Assembly (NCBI GenBank): GCA_022600235.1
Contig: JAHZKS010000101.1
Location: 1 to 23,988, forward strand
Reading direction: 5' to 3'
Origin: Alphaproteobacteria bacterium
GTDB taxonomy: Bacteria; Pseudomonadota; Alphaproteobacteria; Rickettsiales; JABSSG01
DNA: 23,988 nt
Part shown: one piece after another, positions 1-7,164 of the stretch
How positions within the stretch are numbered: the stretch's first letter is position 1
How the letters are laid out: every line of letters starts with the position of its first letter
The notes under the pieces: model-generated
The model's database searches: none
What the model saw: only the letters and a program-made list of their open reading frames with translations
What the model was told of the DNA's origin: nothing
Program-made: the position numbers and the translations under genes

Positions 1-140
1 CTCATAAAAAGGAAGAAGAATATGAACATAAGTTACTTTCTAGTATGACTTTAGCAATTCTTTTTACGTCATTTGGGACAGTATTTTTTGTATTTATATA
101 TGAGTATATATTAACCTTAATGGATATGGTGAAATATTAA
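1..140 (+). CDS. C-terminal end of a membrane protein (partial)
   Basis: An open frame enters from the left edge and ends at TAA 138-140, giving about 45 residues. It starts with a charged stretch (HKKEEEYEHK), continues with one hydrophobic segment (about residues 17-35, roughly LAILFTSFGTVFFVFIY) and ends MDMVKY. The next gene starts 2 bp after the stop, and the gene after that overlaps its neighbour, so all three are probably one operon. The third gene is an antiporter-like subunit of the Mrp/Nuo type, so this may be another subunit of the same membrane assembly. That is inference from position only; the visible end carries no family motif. The real start lies outside the window. Confidence 0.6.
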   Translation, partial: HKKEEEYEHKLLSSMTLAILFTSFGTVFFVFIYEYILTLMDMVKY

Positions 141-142
141 GC

Positions 143-325
143 ATGGATAAGAAGCTACTTTTTAATATATTTTTGATATTAATATTTGTGTATTCTGCTT
201 TTAAGTACGATGGGTTTGAATATTTCTTTCTGGGAGCTTTTGTTTCTGGAGTGGTAGTATTGATGGCTTTGCTGCTATCATCTTTTATTAAAAAAAATAG
301 TGATTATTATGATAAAAATACTTAG
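143..325 (+). CDS. Small two-helix membrane protein, unknown function
   Basis: A 60-residue protein with two predicted membrane segments (about residues 6-20 and 27-48), a short loop containing KYDGFEYF between them, and a hydrophilic tail (KKNSDYYDKNT). It starts 2 bp after the upstream stop, and its last 26 bp overlap the next gene, so translational coupling is likely. It sits between two membrane-protein genes, the second being an Mrp/Nuo antiporter-like subunit. Mrp complexes do contain small hydrophobic subunits (MrpC, F and G types), but I see no motif tying it to one of them. I regard the gene as real because of its tight operon packing and its composition. The function is not known. 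Confidence 0.6.
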   Translation: MDKKLLFNIFLILIFVYSAFKYDGFEYFFLGAFVSGVVVLMALLLSSFIKKNSDYYDKNT

Positions 326-1970
326 TGAATTACTATTGCATCCTGGAATATTCTTAATACTGTCGTATTTAATCGCTTATTTATTCCAAGGTAATTCAAG
401 AAAAACATTTATAATTATAGCACCTATAGTGGCAATGTTTTTATTACTGATTACAGTTGGCTATGGTAGTTATGAATTTTTCATTTCTTTTGTATTCCTT
501 ATAGTCCTTTGGGCGGGTTGCTTGTTGGCATATACTGGTAAGGTTAATGATAAAGAGAATGCACAATTAGCATTGCTTTATTTTGGTGCAGCAATAGCAG
601 TTATAATCACTTCTAACCTTTTCTTAATCTTTATATTCTTTGAGATTATGCTTGTTGCGGCAACATTTATGATTTTCAACGGGAAAAACAGGCTTTCTTC
701 TGTTGCAGGTATCACATATTTCAAATTTCATATTTTAGCTGGAATATTATTTTTAATAGGAAGTATTACCTATTATGCAGAGTATGGAAATTTCCAGATT
801 GCTTTACAGAATTTTTCTGAATTTTCTACTCTGACCAAGCAGATAATAAACATAGCAATACTACTGAGCTTGCTCATAAATATTGCTACTCCTCCATGCT
901 CATATTGGCTAATAGAAGGGTATGCTGCTACTACTCCGTCTGGTAGCGTTTTTCTCTCTGTAGCTACAACAAAAGTTGCATTGTTTCTAATGGCAAAGCT
1001 ATTTCTAGGGTTTCAATATCTTATATATATAGGAATTTTTATGGGGGTATACGGTATTTTGTATGCTGCGTTGGAGTCGAATATTAGAAGAATATTAAAC
1101 TTTAGTATAATAAGTCAGTTAGGTATTATACTAATTGCTATAGGTATAGGTGGAAGCAGTGGATCAGAAGCTGCTATATTTATGATTGTCACAGAATCTG
1201 TATATATAGGCCTATCAATGGTTTGTGCTGCTATATTATTCTTTGATTCAGGATCAAAGAGGTATTTTCAGATGAATGAAACATTTGGAGTAAGCGCTAT
1301 GATAATATGTAGTATTGTAGCGTTTGCTTCTATCTCTTCTATGCCTTTTACTCCAGGATATGTCGGAAAATATTTATTATATAAAAGTGAGTATGTAATT
1401 TCTAATCCTTGGCTAAAATACACTATTTCTTCGTTAACTGCAGGAATTACATTTTCTGTAGGAATAAAAATTCCAATGTTTGTATTTTGTAAAAAGAATC
1501 ATGATAAGTCAAAAGAAGAGAAGCCACGTAGATTTACTTATGCAAGAAAAGCTTCTTTGATTAGTTTAACATTGCTGACTTTATTGTTTGGTATTTTTCC
1601 TGAAATTATAACAGGTAAGAAGATAGAGTTTTTTGATCAAATCTTCTTTAACCATTCATCTTTATTGCTAGGTTCTTTTGCAGGGTTCTTCCTATTAGGT
1701 AAAATATTGGCTGTAAAAAAGAAATATGCTTTATTGGAGTTTGAGTGGATGTATAGATATGTTTTTATGAAAATATACAGATATATAGAGTCTCGTATAC
1801 TAAGAGTAGTAAAATTTATATCAGAAGATTTTATGAATATATTGAAAAGAATCTATGATAATATGGAGGTGTGTTTTGGAGAATCAGGTACTCTTGTTTC
1901 TATAAAATCTCAAAGAAATATCACTTTATTGATAGTTTTGATCTTAATTTTGTTAATAGTTAAACTATAG
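300..1970 (+). CDS. Mrp/NADH-quinone oxidoreductase antiporter-like membrane subunit
   Basis: A 556-residue polytopic inner-membrane protein of the proton-antiporter family shared by Nuo L/M/N and MrpA/MrpD, which move H+ (or exchange it for Na+) across the membrane. Family hallmarks: a membrane glutamate in FFEIMLVAATFMIF (Glu115), the segment ITYFKFHILAG with Lys142, and the broken-helix region ATPPCSYWLIEGYAATTP followed by TTKVALFLMAKL with Lys225. After about residue 440 the protein adds a helix, an amphipathic basic segment (about 475-530) and a final hydrophobic helix. This C-terminal extension is longer than in NuoM or NuoN. ATG 300 overlaps the previous gene by 26 bp; ATG 309 is an equally possible start. 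No NADH-binding subunit is in view, so a stand-alone Mrp-type antiporter module is more likely than complex I. I cannot choose between the D-type and M/N-type names. Confidence 0.8.
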   Translation: MIIMIKILSELLLHPGIFLILSYLIAYLFQGNSRKTFIIIAPIVAMFLLLITVGYGSYEFFISFVFLIVLWAGCLLAYTGKVNDKENAQLALLYFGAAIAVIITSNLFLIFIFFEIMLVAATFMIFNGKNRLSSVAGITYFKFHILAGILFLIGSITYYAEYGNFQIALQNFSEFSTLTKQIINIAILLSLLINIATPPCSYWLIEGYAATTPSGSVFLSVATTKVALFLMAKLFLGFQYLIYIGIFMGVYGILYAALESNIRRILNFSIISQLGIILIAIGIGGSSGSEAAIFMIVTESVYIGLSMVCAAILFFDSGSKRYFQMNETFGVSAMIICSIVAFASISSMPFTPGYVGKYLLYKSEYVISNPWLKYTISSLTAGITFSVGIKIPMFVFCKKNHDKSKEEKPRRFTYARKASLISLTLLTLLFGIFPEIITGKKIEFFDQIFFNHSSLLLGSFAGFFLLGKILAVKKKYALLEFEWMYRYVFMKIYRYIESRILRVVKFISEDFMNILKRIYDNMEVCFGESGTLVSIKSQRNITLLIVLILILLIVKL

Positions 1971-1980
1971 AAAGTTCTAC

Positions 1981-2073
1981 TCTTGATATAAGTTTCTGCT
2001 GATATTATATTGTAACGTGCATCGGGGTGGGTGTTTTGGGAGAGGTCATCGATCTCGATGCATAATATCAAGA
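1981..2073. other. Structured intergenic element with nested and competing stems
   Basis: The core is a hairpin pairing 2018-2033 with 2047-2062: 15 base pairs, including three G-U pairs, with one G-G mismatch at 2029/2051. Its loop is 13 nt, 2034-2046 (TTTTGGGAGAGGT). A closing stem pairs TGATATTAT (2000-2008) with ATAATATCA (2062-2070), leaving a bulge of about 9 nt on the 5' side. A second 9-bp stem, TCTTGATAT (1981-1989) with ATATCAAGA (2065-2073), uses the same 3' arm and so excludes the first. The core is much richer in G+C than its surroundings. No U-run follows, so it is not a standard intrinsic terminator. It may be a small RNA or a cis-regulatory leader for the hydrolase gene. I recognise no known RNA family; the SRP, tmRNA and 6S hallmarks are absent. 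Confidence 0.45.
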
Positions 2074-2114
2074 ATATCGTGTTGTTTATTAGTTTTATAA
2101 CAAGCTGACTAGTT

Positions 2115-2132
2115 GCTTAACTTGTGTTAAGC
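2115..2132. other. Perfect 7-bp hairpin just upstream of the hydrolase gene
   Basis: GCTTAAC (2115-2121) pairs perfectly with GTTAAGC (2126-2132) around the loop TTGT. It lies 8 bp before the GTG at 2141 and 29 bp before the ATG at 2162. The nearest T-run begins about 10 bp after the stem, too far for a typical intrinsic terminator. It could be a weak terminator for the upstream operon or could mask the start of the hydrolase gene. Confidence 0.35.
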
Positions 2133-2140
2133 TCCTTAGT

Positions 2141-2881
2141 GTGTTTTTATTTAGTTTAGTTATGGCTAATCCTACTAGTACTCTTTTTTTAGATCTTTTT
2201 GCTAAGAATGGTATAAAGACTCACAGGGCATCTCTTAGAAATAATGGAGATTATGTAGTGTTAGTTCATGGTTTGCTGGGTGGTCCTTTTTCTATGAAGA
2301 AGATAGAGTATTATCTTAATTCATATGGATTTCAGGTGTTAAATTTTAAATGCTCTATGAAGAAATATTCAATCCCAGCTATTGCAGATGAGTTCTTACA
2401 TGATTTTATTAAAAAACATTGTTTGGATAAAACGAAGAAGATCCATTTTGTGACACATTCAATCGGTGGAATATTAGTTAGAGATTACATACAAAAATAC
2501 AATAGCATGGTTGGTAGAGTTGTAATGCTTGCGCCTCCTAATGATGGAGCTCAGATGTATGTTAGTTTTGCAAAAATACCTGGCAATGAATGGATACTTG
2601 GTGTTTCTGGAAAACAAATTGCTAATAAAAAATATCTCAATATTTTGGGTGATAAGGTGAATTTTGATTTAGGTGTGATTGCAGGTAATAAAAGTATCAA
2701 TCCATTTTCTTCTATAATATTTAAGAGAAAAAATGACGGTGTAGTATCGGTGAGTAGTACAAAAATCACTGGTATGAAAGGCCATATAGTAGCTCCAACA
2801 TCTCACTATTTTATGCTTTTTAATGATGATGTTATAAGGCAAATATTGAATTTTTTAAGCAGAGGAAAATTTGATAAATAA
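2141..2881 (+). CDS. Alpha/beta hydrolase, triacylglycerol lipase-like
   Basis: A 246-residue serine hydrolase of the lipase/PGAP1-like type, expected to cleave an ester bond; the substrate is unknown. Visible motifs are the oxyanion strand VLVHGLLGGPF (about 41-51), the nucleophile elbow THSIGG with Ser107, a likely acid in KRKNDGVVSV (Asp199) and a likely catalytic histidine in APTSHYFML (His222). The order and spacing fit a complete catalytic triad. The frame opens with GTG at 2141; ATG at 2162 removes seven hydrophobic residues (MFLFSLV). Neither start has a clear Shine-Dalgarno site. The GTG form gives a short hydrophobic N-terminus, but not a convincing signal peptide. The gene follows a structured intergenic region and converges on the O-antigen ligase-like gene with a gap of 7 bp. 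It is small for a lipase but complete. Confidence 0.75.
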   Translation: MFLFSLVMANPTSTLFLDLFAKNGIKTHRASLRNNGDYVVLVHGLLGGPFSMKKIEYYLNSYGFQVLNFKCSMKKYSIPAIADEFLHDFIKKHCLDKTKKIHFVTHSIGGILVRDYIQKYNSMVGRVVMLAPPNDGAQMYVSFAKIPGNEWILGVSGKQIANKKYLNILGDKVNFDLGVIAGNKSINPFSSIIFKRKNDGVVSVSSTKITGMKGHIVAPTSHYFMLFNDDVIRQILNFLSRGKFDK

Positions 2882-2888
2882 TAATCTA

Positions 2889-4115
2889 CTATTTTTGTCT
2901 ATTGGATTTTTTTTGACCAAGGCATAATAACCACCCAATCATAAACCATAGAGGTGCTGCATACCAATTTTTGAAGAATCCAGAAGATGGTATTGGAAGA
3001 AGTTTCATTATGATTGCAATAAAGCAACCAATAGCTATTGGTTGTATTAACTTGCCTATTTTCTTGTACTCGAAGTAATTAGTAAAAAACGTTCTTGCGA
3101 TATTAAAAAACAAGTATAGAAATATTCCTAATCCTATTATTCCAGTTTCTGCAAATAATTCTATATATATATTGTGAGGATGGTATCTACAAAAGTCGGA
3201 TATCTGGTTGCAATGAGATTCAAAATGCATTGGTCCTATGCCAAATAACCAATTTTTATAACCAATCTCTATCCCTGTATTCCATAACTTTCCATATGGT
3301 GATTCTGAGTAATGTTTAGCTGTTTCTAATATAGAAAAGAATTGTCTTTGGATAACATCATGCAAGTCTGATGTGTATAGCGTGATTAGTAATATGAGCG
3401 CGATAATTGGTCCTATTATAAGTATCTTTTTATCGTATGATGATAAAAGTATAATTAATACGGTTATTCCAATTGTTATTTGGATTAATGCGCTACGTTC
3501 ATTGCTTAGGAACACAATGAGATACGTTGCCCCACAAAAAATAATTGGCAAAATAACTTTCTGTCTTTGCGAGATCTTATAAAAAAGTACAGAGAGTACT
3601 GGTATAGATAGTACCATTATAGTAGATCCTAATACTTTCTTAGAAAATGGTCCTGTTAACCTATAGTAACCACCAACTTCTTTCTCTGTTGTGTGGCCGA
3701 ATATATCTATACCTGTAAAAAACTGTAGGTAACCATCTAGTACTAAGAATCCAACTGATATCATGAGTGAAGATAGTAAATTCTTATTTGCATTTTCGTA
3801 ATTACTTACGAGTTTATGTATGCACAAAGCAAATAATGGGAATCGAATAAATGGTATAGATTTTTTTAGAGCTAATATTATGTCATCTGAAAATATTGAT
3901 CTGATGATTAGGTACAGCCATAATATAACTGCAAGTAAGAACCATTTTTCTTTAGCAGGAGAGAAATCTTTTTTGATTGCACAAAGTATGAAAAATAGAA
4001 TAGCAACTAGTGTTAAATTTACATCTGCTACTCCACGTCCTAATGCTATTGAGATAGGGGTAAAAATTGTAAGCCAATAGCAAGATTCTGATATGAGTTT
4101 TTTAATACTTAACAT
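2889..4115 (-). CDS. O-antigen ligase/polymerase-like membrane protein (WaaL/Wzy type)
   Basis: A 408-residue polytopic inner-membrane protein with about ten to twelve hydrophobic segments. The diagnostic periplasmic motif RYHPHNIYIELFAETGIIGL (about 310-329, His312 and His314) and the upstream NERSAL (205-210) match the O-antigen ligase family (PF04932). That family joins undecaprenyl-linked glycans to lipid A-core or polymerises them. The region GYYRLTGPFSKKVLG (149-163) is also typical. Telling a ligase from a polymerase from sequence alone is unreliable, so I give no symbol. Its first 14 bp overlap the end of the pseudouridine synthase gene upstream on the same strand, so the two are probably co-transcribed. 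Its presence suggests that a surface polysaccharide or other lipid-linked glycan is made. No other glycan genes are in the window. Confidence 0.75.
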   Translation of the reverse strand: MLSIKKLISESCYWLTIFTPISIALGRGVADVNLTLVAILFFILCAIKKDFSPAKEKWFLLAVILWLYLIIRSIFSDDIILALKKSIPFIRFPLFALCIHKLVSNYENANKNLLSSLMISVGFLVLDGYLQFFTGIDIFGHTTEKEVGGYYRLTGPFSKKVLGSTIMVLSIPVLSVLFYKISQRQKVILPIIFCGATYLIVFLSNERSALIQITIGITVLIILLSSYDKKILIIGPIIALILLITLYTSDLHDVIQRQFFSILETAKHYSESPYGKLWNTGIEIGYKNWLFGIGPMHFESHCNQISDFCRYHPHNIYIELFAETGIIGLGIFLYLFFNIARTFFTNYFEYKKIGKLIQPIAIGCFIAIIMKLLPIPSSGFFKNWYAAPLWFMIGWLLCLGQKKSNRQK

Positions 4116-5079
4116 CTGATATTAATGACATTAGTTTCTGCATATCTTCAGGGAGTTCTATTTCGAAGTCAAGTTGTTTCAGCGTAACAGGGTGAACAAA
4201 ACTAAGTTTCTTTGCATGAAGCATTTGGCGTGAAAGTGATTTTATATAGTCAGCAATATTCTGAGATAAGGTAAATTTTCTTTTTTTATTTTCTACCCCA
4301 TAAACTGGATCTCCTACTATATGGTGACCTATATGCTGCATGTGTAATCTTATTTGATGCGTTCTGCCTGTTTCTAATGAGCATTCTACTAAAGACATTC
4401 TACCAGATAAAAATGTGTTCATTATTCTATAATTTGTAATCGCAACTTTTCCGCTTTCATCGTCTACAACAGACATTTTTTTTCGGTCATGTTTGTTCTT
4501 TGCTACATTTGTTTTTATGGTATCTGAGGTTTTGTAGGGTAGTCCCCAGATTACTGCTTGGTAAATTCTTTTTATTTTTCTCTCTGCAAGATCTGCAGAT
4601 AATTTTGCGTGTGCCTTATCATTTTTAGCTACTACAATAAGGCCTGTGGTGTCTTTATCTAGTCTATGTACTATCCCCGGTCTAGATATTCCCGCTACAG
4701 AAGATAAATTGTTTTTGTAGTTTGCTAGTAATCCATTTACTAGCGTATCTGTTGTGTTACCTGCGCCCGGGTGCGTGGTGAGTCCTGCGGGTTTATTAAT
4801 AATTAGTAGATGATCATCCTCATATATTATATTAAGATCCATCTTTTTGGGTTTTATTTGTAGTGGTTCTTCAGCAGGGATAGTAATAACATAAATGTCG
4901 CCAAAACTTGTTTGATGTTTATTATTTTTTATTGGCTCACCATTCAATGATACAAATCCATTTTTTATCAAATTTTGTATTTTTGATCTTGTGATGTCTT
5001 CTATAGACTCAGAAAGAAATTTATCAATACGGGTGTTTTTCTCTTGTTCTACTGTTACTTCTATGTTTTTATTGCTCAT
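4102..5079 (-). CDS. rluD: RluA-family 23S rRNA pseudouridine synthase (RluD-like)
   Basis: A 325-residue protein, close in length to E. coli RluD, which converts uridines of helix 69 of 23S rRNA to pseudouridine. The N-terminus (about 15-68) is an S4 RNA-binding domain (TRIDKFLSES, IQNLIKNGFVSLNG). The catalytic domain has the family signature GIVHRLDKDTTGLIVVAKN with the catalytic Asp141, then GRTHQIRLHMQHIGHHIVGD (238-257) and MLHAKKLSFVHP (286-297). The start is supported by AAGGA about 8 nt upstream on the minus strand. Its 3' end overlaps the O-antigen ligase-like gene. Only 32 bp separate it from the divergent uracil-DNA glycosylase gene, so both promoters must be packed in or lie inside the opposing gene. 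RluC is the main alternative identity; the length and S4 domain fit both. Confidence 0.85.
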   Translation of the reverse strand: MSNKNIEVTVEQEKNTRIDKFLSESIEDITRSKIQNLIKNGFVSLNGEPIKNNKHQTSFGDIYVITIPAEEPLQIKPKKMDLNIIYEDDHLLIINKPAGLTTHPGAGNTTDTLVNGLLANYKNNLSSVAGISRPGIVHRLDKDTTGLIVVAKNDKAHAKLSADLAERKIKRIYQAVIWGLPYKTSDTIKTNVAKNKHDRKKMSVVDDESGKVAITNYRIMNTFLSGRMSLVECSLETGRTHQIRLHMQHIGHHIVGDPVYGVENKKRKFTLSQNIADYIKSLSRQMLHAKKLSFVHPVTLKQLDFEIELPEDMQKLMSLISDVKY

Positions 5080-5111
5080 AATACTATCCTTAATATTTAT
5101 TCCTTAAAAAT

Positions 5112-5855
5112 ATGGATGAAGACATCAAAATACTAAAATGGTACCAGAATCAAGGTTTAGATGAAGCTCTGAGCAATGATAAAAGAAAACCTACTAATGA
5201 TCTAGAAGAAAAAATAAATATATCCTCTATGTTTAAAAGTGGAAAATCAGATAGTTCCAGAGTAATAGCAGATAGGTGCAACGATTTAGAAAGTTTAAGA
5301 GAGTCTGTGAAGAATTTTGATGGATGCTTGTTGAAGAAAACTGCTACCAATACCGTGTTTTCTGACGGTAACCCATCGGCCAAAGTGATGTTAATTGGTG
5401 AGGCTCCAGGAGCTAATGAAGATATACAAGGTATTCCATTCTGTGGAGAGAGTGGTAAACTTTTGGATCAAATTTTTTCTAGCATAGATTTAAATAGAAA
5501 AGAAAATTTGTATATTACAAATAGTGTTTTTTGGAGGCCTCCAGGCAATAGAAAGCCAACAGAAGAAGAAATAAAAATATGTTTACCGTTTTTAGAAAAG
5601 CATATCAGTATAGTTAAGCCCCAATTAGTGATAGCAGTGGGGGCTATATCGCTTTACGCTTTATTAAACTACACCGGTTCTATATCAAAGAAGAGACAGC
5701 AAATATTTCACTATACGAATCCATACCTTGCTTCACCAATAAAAGCTATGACAATATTTCATCCTGCGTATTTATTGAGGCAACCTTCTCAAAAAAAATC
5801 AGCGTGGCAAGACATGCTATTGATCAAAAAAATATTAGAAGAAGGTCAGGCCTAA
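5112..5855 (+). CDS. Uracil-DNA glycosylase, family 4
   Basis: A 247-residue base-excision repair enzyme that removes uracil from DNA. Motif A is GEAPGANED (96-104), followed by GIPFCGESGKLLDQ and the family 4 segment TNSVFWRPPGNRKPTEEE. Motif B is HPAYLLR (217-223), without the basic insertion that defines UdgX. The N-terminal 50 residues are a poorly conserved extension. Canonical thermophile members bind a 4Fe-4S cluster with four cysteines. By my alignment two positions remain here (Cys72 in FDGC, Cys157 in KICLPFL) and two are replaced (Phe69, Trp142). I recall the tryptophan form (PWRPPGNR) from other alphaproteobacteria, so this is probably a lineage feature. The stop overlaps the convergent citrate synthase gene by 4 bp. 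Confidence 0.88.
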   Translation: MDEDIKILKWYQNQGLDEALSNDKRKPTNDLEEKINISSMFKSGKSDSSRVIADRCNDLESLRESVKNFDGCLLKKTATNTVFSDGNPSAKVMLIGEAPGANEDIQGIPFCGESGKLLDQIFSSIDLNRKENLYITNSVFWRPPGNRKPTEEEIKICLPFLEKHISIVKPQLVIAVGAISLYALLNYTGSISKKRQQIFHYTNPYLASPIKAMTIFHPAYLLRQPSQKKSAWQDMLLIKKILEEGQA

Positions 5856-7129
5856 AGTTTTCTATCTTTATGTCCGGTGTATAATTGTCTAGGACGCGCT
5901 ATTTTCATATTAGGATCTTCCATCATTTCTTTCCATTGCGCTATCCATCCAACCGTTCTAGCTACTGCAAAAAGTACAGTATACATTTGAGTTGGTATAC
6001 CCAATGCTTTATAAATAATACCTGAGTAAAAATCAACATTAGGAAATAGCTTCTTTTCTATAAAATATTTATCATGAAGAGCTATTTTTTCTAGCTCTAT
6101 AGCAATTTTGAGTAATTTATTATCCTGTTTCCCTAAATGCTTTAATACATCATGGCATGTATCTTTTAGTACTGCCGCTCTAGGGTCGTAGTTTTTGTAC
6201 ACCCTGTGACCAAATCCCATAAGTTTAAATGGGTCGTTTGGATCTTTAGCTTTATCTATAAATTTTGATATGTTTTTTATATCATCGATCTCATATAGCA
6301 TATTTATAACAGCTTCATTCGCTCCTCCATGAGAAGGGCCCCATAATGATGCTATACCTGCGGATATACATGCTAGTGGGTTAGCTCCAGATGAGCTTGC
6401 TAGTTTTACGGTAGATGTAGAGGCATTTTGTTCGTGGTCTGCATGTAATACAAATATTTTATCTAGTGCGTCAACAAGAATTGGGTCTGGGGTGTATTTT
6501 TCGCATGGATTTGCGAACATCATATACATTAAATTTTCTGTGTACCCTAAATCATTTCTTGGAAACATAAATGGCTGTCCTATAGTGTATTTATAAGACA
6601 TTGCAGCCAATGTAGGTATTTTTGCTATAATTCTGTAAGCAGAAAGTTCGCGTTGTTTAGGGTCTTTTATATCTAGAGCATCATGATAAAATGACGATAG
6701 TGACCCTACTGTTCCAACCATAAGTGACATTGGGTGTGCATCTCTTTTAAACCCTCGAAATAAGAAATTCATCTGTTCATGTATCATAGAGTGATAACAG
6801 AGATTTTTTCTGAACTCTTTATATTCTGTTTTATTTGGGAGTTCTCCATATAGTAGGAGGTGTGCTACAGAAAGGAAGTCGCTATTTTTAGCCAATTCTT
6901 CAATAGAATATCCGCGGTATTTTAAAATACCTTTATTGCCATCTATATATGTGATTTTGGATTCGCAAGATGCTGTGGACATAAATGCTGGATCGTATGT
7001 AAAGATACCTGAGTCTTTATATAGCTTTGTTACATCGATAACATTTGGACCTAAAGAAGATTTGATGATAGGTAGTTTGTAATCTTTGCCATCATATTTT
7101 AAAATGGCGTGATCTTGTTTTTCGGTCAT
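5852..7129 (-). CDS. gltA: Citrate synthase, type II
   Basis: A 425-residue enzyme that condenses acetyl-CoA with oxaloacetate to citrate, the entry step of the TCA cycle. The catalytic residues are all present: His267 in WGPSHGGANEA, His308 in GFGHRVYKNYDPRA and Asp366 in FPNVDFYSG. HADHEQNASTSTVKL (229-243, with His232) is also conserved. The N-terminal beta-rich region (about 8-65) with FTYDPAFMSTASCESKITYI is typical of the Gram-negative hexameric type, and the length is close to rickettsial GltA. The gene lies 35 bp downstream of the ankyrin-repeat gene on the same strand and has no clear Shine-Dalgarno site. Its stop overlaps that of the convergent glycosylase gene, which leaves no room for a terminator between them. 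Confidence 0.97.
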   Translation of the reverse strand: MTEKQDHAILKYDGKDYKLPIIKSSLGPNVIDVTKLYKDSGIFTYDPAFMSTASCESKITYIDGNKGILKYRGYSIEELAKNSDFLSVAHLLLYGELPNKTEYKEFRKNLCYHSMIHEQMNFLFRGFKRDAHPMSLMVGTVGSLSSFYHDALDIKDPKQRELSAYRIIAKIPTLAAMSYKYTIGQPFMFPRNDLGYTENLMYMMFANPCEKYTPDPILVDALDKIFVLHADHEQNASTSTVKLASSSGANPLACISAGIASLWGPSHGGANEAVINMLYEIDDIKNISKFIDKAKDPNDPFKLMGFGHRVYKNYDPRAAVLKDTCHDVLKHLGKQDNKLLKIAIELEKIALHDKYFIEKKLFPNVDFYSGIIYKALGIPTQMYTVLFAVARTVGWIAQWKEMMEDPNMKIARPRQLYTGHKDRKL

Positions 7130-7164
7130 GCTGATTAATACAAAATTTGGTAACGAACATTATG

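Noticed and set aside
1981..2073. Known RNA families (SRP RNA, tmRNA, 6S) as an explanation of the structured element
   Set aside because: No SRP GGAAG tetraloop domain, no tmRNA tRNA-like ends or tag frame, and no 6S central bubble; it is also too short for the last two.
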